Origin: SHZI01 sp963802215
Lineage (GTDB): Bacteria > Pseudomonadota > Gammaproteobacteria > Steroidobacterales > GCA-2729495
NCBI GenBank assembly: GCA_963802215.1
Contig: CAWDHQ010000002.1
Location: 434,001-498,000, forward strand
Reading direction: 5' to 3'
DNA: 64,000 nucleotides
The stretch's first letter is position 1, and every line of letters begins with the position of its first letter. The notes below the pieces were generated by a model. That model was not told where the DNA came from and searched no databases. It was given only the letters and a program-made list of their open reading frames with translations. Of this stretch, positions 61,104 to 64,000 are shown one piece after another. The position numbers and the translations under genes were made by a program.

Positions 61104-62140
61104 GCTGGCGCGAGAAGCTCGCTCAGGCGACGGGTCAGCTGCTCGGTCTTGTAGCTGGGCAGTGTGTAGACCCAGCCGCCCAGCCGGGCGTTGAGGGCGG
61201 CAGCCTCTTTCGCCGCCTCGCCGTCGCCCGTGGCGCTGAAGGTGACCCGCGTGCCGTCCTGAAGCCGCCAGGCGCTCGTCTCGACCACGAGGCCATCGGT
61301 GGTGACGAAGCGCGCGACGACGGGCTTGCCGGGGCTGGCTCCCAGCGCATCGCGAGCCTGCACGTCCTCCAGCTGCAGGTCCGCGAGGACACTGGCGACA
61401 CCGTTGGCTGCCCCGGGGTAGCTGAGCTCCCGGCCCGCAGGCACTCCGGCGACACGGAATTCCACGATGCCTTCCGGGGCAGCCCCGTCCTCCGTGGCGG
61501 GCTTCTCCGGGACGGGCACCCGCGTAATGCGGAGCGTCTCGATCCCCGGGTGATCGATGGTGACCGACTCGATGCGTTCCGCCGGTATGTCGGTGACGGT
61601 CCGGTCGAGCCACTCGCCCGCCGTCCTCGCCAGGTCGAACTGGGCGGAAATCAGCCAGCTGCCGGGCTCGCCGGCACGGCGCACGTAGGTCAGGTCCGGG
61701 GCGCCGGGCTGGGCGATGCCGACGATGAGGTCGATGGGCTCCTTGCCGCCCGTGACCGTCAGCTGCACGCCGCCGGCGGTTGCCGAGCTGAGGTCCTGCA
61801 CGCCGAGCCGGTCATAGAACTCCGGGTTCGACGTCTTCTCCTCGACGATCCGCGCCTCGGCCAGCGCGAGCAGGTTCCTGCGGATCCGGCCGACGTCCGC
61901 CGGGTAGTTGTTGCGCCCGGCCACGGTCCAGCGGTCCGCGCCGCGCTCCAGGGTGGCGATGGTCGCGCTGCCGGGACCCGTGATGACGATCCTGCTGACC
62001 TCGTTCAACTCATCTTTCAGGGCGGGAAGAAACGGGCCATCGGCCGGGGTTGCGTCGCGCTGGCCCCGGAGGGCGACGCCAGCCAGCACGGCGAGGATCG
62101 CCAGCGCGCCCACCAGCCAGGCCAGTGCGCGCCGGCTCAT
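61097..62140 (-). CDS. DUF4340-domain membrane-anchored protein
   Basis: 347 residues from the ATG at 62140; the frame is open further upstream but that part is antisense-like. One N-terminal membrane helix (ALAWLVGALAILAVLAGVAL), then repeated beta modules: IVITGPGSATIATLERGADRW, RRNLLALAEARIVEEKTSNPEFYDRLGV, and similar later. This is the usual partner of GldG-like proteins in ABC gene sets. The start overlaps the gldG stop (ATGA). Confidence 0.9.
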   Translation of the reverse strand: MSRRALAWLVGALAILAVLAGVALRGQRDATPADGPFLPALKDELNEVSRIVITGPGSATIATLERGADRWTVAGRNNYPADVGRIRRNLLALAEARIVEEKTSNPEFYDRLGVQDLSSATAGGVQLTVTGGKEPIDLIVGIAQPGAPDLTYVRRAGEPGSWLISAQFDLARTAGEWLDRTVTDIPAERIESVTIDHPGIETLRITRVPVPEKPATEDGAAPEGIVEFRVAGVPAGRELSYPGAANGVASVLADLQLEDVQARDALGASPGKPVVARFVTTDGLVVETSAWRLQDGTRVTFSATGDGEAAKEAAALNARLGGWVYTLPSYKTEQLTRRLSELLAPAP

Positions 62141-64000
62141 GCCGTCATCCCCGCCTGGCGGGCCCGGCGCCGGACCAGCACGAGGCCGATGCTCAGCACC
62201 GAGATGATCAGCGGTACCAGTGCCACGTTCAGCACCTTCAGCCGCGTGCCGAGCCTCTCGATGTCCCGGTCGAGGTCGCGCTGGACCTGGCGGAGCTCCT
62301 TCCGCAGCTCGAGGCGACGCGCCTGGAAGCGCCCGATCTCCGCCTCCTGCTGGGGCGACAGGATCTCGGTGCCCTGGTCCGGCCGGCTGGCCTGAAGCTC
62401 GTTCAGGCGGGCATCGGTTTCCTCCAGTTCCGCCTGCAGGCGCTCCTCGGCGGACCGGAAGCTCAGTTCCGCCTCGCGCCGGAGGTCCTGGACACGCGTG
62501 AACGGCCGCTGGAACGTCGCCCGGCTGCGGATGCTGATCAGGTCCCCGCTGCCCAGCAGGTTGTCCAGCGCATTCACCGCCAGGTCGCCATTGTTCGCGA
62601 ACGCCGTGGTCAGCCGCTGGCCGAGGAACTCCTGGGTCTGGGCCCACAGCCGGTCCGAGAGCAGGTCGGCGTCCGCCACCAGCAGCACGTTGATGGGCTC
62701 GGCCGCCGCGGCCAGGTGCCCGGGACGGCCATCCGCCGGGAAGGCGCTGGGCACCTTGCCGGTGATGCGCGCTGCCAGCGTGTAGCGGTTGCCCGTCGGC
62801 TCGAAGTCATTGCGCAGCGCGTCCGGGTCGGAGGCGAGGGCGAGCTGGCTGGTCGGGATCAATGCCGCCTTGTCGCTGGACTGGATGACCGGCGTTACCT
62901 CGGCCGCCGCCGAGTCGCCGCGCGTGATGTGGCCCGCAAATGCCATGTTCACGACGTTCAGGCCGCTGGTGATCACGTCGTCCTGGGACATGCCGTCCCC
63001 GGTCACGCCGATGATCGCCAGGTGCCGCACCGGCCCGCCGTCGGGGCCGCTCACGCCCAGCGCGAACCGGTCGTCGCCGACGACGTTCCCGCCATCCACG
63101 CTGACGCCCCAGGCGCCGAGGAGCTTGTCCAGGTTCGACGCGCGGCCCCCACCGCCGCCCGTCATGCCCGCCATCGGATCGGCCGGGTCGCCCGGATCCA
63201 TCTCGGCCCAGGGGTCGGCGAAGATCACCGCGCGGCCGCCCCGGAGGATGAACTGGTCGATGGCGTACAGCGTGGAGTCCGGCAGGTTCTTCGGGTGCAC
63301 GAGCATCAGCACCTGGATGTCGTCCTCCAGCGTGTCGAGCCCCGGCTCCAGCATGCGCAGGTCGAAGAGCTGCCGCAGCTGCTCGGCCACGACCCAGGGC
63401 TGCCGTATCTGCTGGGTCATCGGGTCGAAGCCGGCGGTCATGGGCAGGGTGGACAGCAGGCCCACCACGGGCTTCTTCGGGTTGGCGAGCGCGTAGACGA
63501 GCCGTGCCAGGTCGTATTCCAGGAAGGACTCCTTGGCCGGATCGAGGAAGGGAATGATCTCGTCATCGCCCACGCTGTTGGTGGCGGCGATGCCGAAGTA
63601 GATGGGGTCCGCGTTGTTTCCCAGGTTGATGGGGCGCAGGCCGAAGGCGGTGGCGCGGTCCTCCTCCTCGGAGAAGGGCAGGGGGTCGATCACGCGAAGC
63701 TTCAGCTTGCCGTCGGAGCGGTTGGCGAACTCCTCGAGCATCTCCCGGACGCGGCCCGCGTAGGTGCGCAGCTGGGGCAGGTCGGCCGTCGCCTTGTCCG
63801 AGAAGAACAGGTACACGTTCAACGGCTCCGGGATCGTGCCGACGATCTTCCGCGTGCCCTCGGACAGCGTGTAGAGCTGGTTCTCCGTGAGGTCCACCCG
63901 CGCTGCCGGCAGGAGGGTGACGAGCGCCACGCCGACGAGGAAGACCACCGCGAGCACCAGCAGGCCCACGCGGTCGTACAGGATCCTGCCGCCCTTGTTC
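62137..64000 (-). CDS. GldG-like ABC-type transport system auxiliary protein, 5' end cut
   Basis: At least 610 residues from an internal GTG at 63969; the frame stays open to the window edge (NKGGRILYDR before it), so the start probably lies outside. First helix VGLLVLAVVFLVGVALVTLL, then LTENQLYTLSEGTRKIVGTI, the GldG signature, an ABC_transp_aux domain (VLMLVHPKNLPDSTLYAIDQFILRGGRAVIFADPW), a long coiled coil (about 520-580) and a final membrane helix (VALVPLIISVLSIGLVLV). It is expected to pair with an ABC permease and ATPase just beyond the window. Confidence 0.9.
   Translation of the reverse strand, partial: NKGGRILYDRVGLLVLAVVFLVGVALVTLLPAARVDLTENQLYTLSEGTRKIVGTIPEPLNVYLFFSDKATADLPQLRTYAGRVREMLEEFANRSDGKLKLRVIDPLPFSEEEDRATAFGLRPINLGNNADPIYFGIAATNSVGDDEIIPFLDPAKESFLEYDLARLVYALANPKKPVVGLLSTLPMTAGFDPMTQQIRQPWVVAEQLRQLFDLRMLEPGLDTLEDDIQVLMLVHPKNLPDSTLYAIDQFILRGGRAVIFADPWAEMDPGDPADPMAGMTGGGGGRASNLDKLLGAWGVSVDGGNVVGDDRFALGVSGPDGGPVRHLAIIGVTGDGMSQDDVITSGLNVVNMAFAGHITRGDSAAAEVTPVIQSSDKAALIPTSQLALASDPDALRNDFEPTGNRYTLAARITGKVPSAFPADGRPGHLAAAAEPINVLLVADADLLSDRLWAQTQEFLGQRLTTAFANNGDLAVNALDNLLGSGDLISIRSRATFQRPFTRVQDLRREAELSFRSAEERLQAELEETDARLNELQASRPDQGTEILSPQQEAEIGRFQARRLELRKELRQVQRDLDRDIERLGTRLKVLNVALVPLIISVLSIGLVLVRRRARQAGMTA

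Noticed and set aside
62141..62647. N-terminal extension of the DUF4340 frame
   Set aside because: Lies in another frame of the gldG gene. The ATG at 62140 overlaps the gldG stop and begins a normal membrane anchor.

Overview
The window is a high-GC (mid-60s percent by eye), densely packed proteobacterial chromosome segment with no tRNA, rRNA or CRISPR. The gene content (TonB-ExbB-ExbD-ExbD with TPR partners, TorF-type porin, Pseudomonas-style spu polyamine cluster, REP-like GTAGGAGCGCC elements, LipA, SohB, IlvA with two ACT-like domains) suggests a Gammaproteobacterium, possibly near Xanthomonadales, Steroidobacterales or Nevskiales. That placement is inference; no marker gene settles it.

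Layout. 1-4.4 kb: end of a TolC-like channel, an RND adaptor lipoprotein and an RND pump. 4.5-9.3 kb: secreted nuclease, TPR protein, MerR regulator, rhomboid protease, fructose-1,6-bisphosphatase. 9.4-17.2 kb: a sulfate-type ABC importer. A small exported protein and the binding protein lie on the plus strand. CysA (with a universal-stress-protein-like tail), CysT, CysW, a histidine kinase and a response regulator form one overlapping minus-strand operon. 17.2-23.2 kb: MFS transporter, a DmeR/DmeF-like metal efflux pair with a visible operator, SDR, a membrane ClpP-like protein, a second MFS transporter. 23.4-33.4 kb: putrescine use (PuuD, PuuA, aminotransferase, PuuB, TorF porin) converging on PotI-PotH-PotG-PotF. 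33.5-38.7 kb: Ton motor operon with two paralogous TPR proteins. 38.9-43.6 kb: small envelope proteins, diguanylate cyclase, glyoxalase I, a hydrolase. 43.6-44.9 kb: a complete ISL3-family element sitting in the T-tract of a terminator. 44.9-52.5 kb: LipA, SohB, M48 protease, L,D-transpeptidase, rhomboid, then a lone contractile-tail sheath homologue and two unknown proteins. 52.5-64 kb: methyltransferase, GIY-YIG protein, SDR, hydrolases, sulfotransferase, IlvA, an HDOD gene with a probable frameshift, FKBP isomerase, cupin, and a DUF4340/GldG pair cut by the window edge.

Strongest candidates for undescribed biology: (1) a tail-sheath protein without tube, baseplate or other phage genes, coupled by overlap to an envelope protease/L,D-transpeptidase operon; (2) a sulfate-type importer co-encoded with a sensor kinase carrying a cysteine-rich PAS domain, with a USP-like domain fused to the ATPase and a PhoB-box-like direct repeat in the operon promoter; (3) REP-type inverted repeats that supply the TAG stop codon of six flanking genes.
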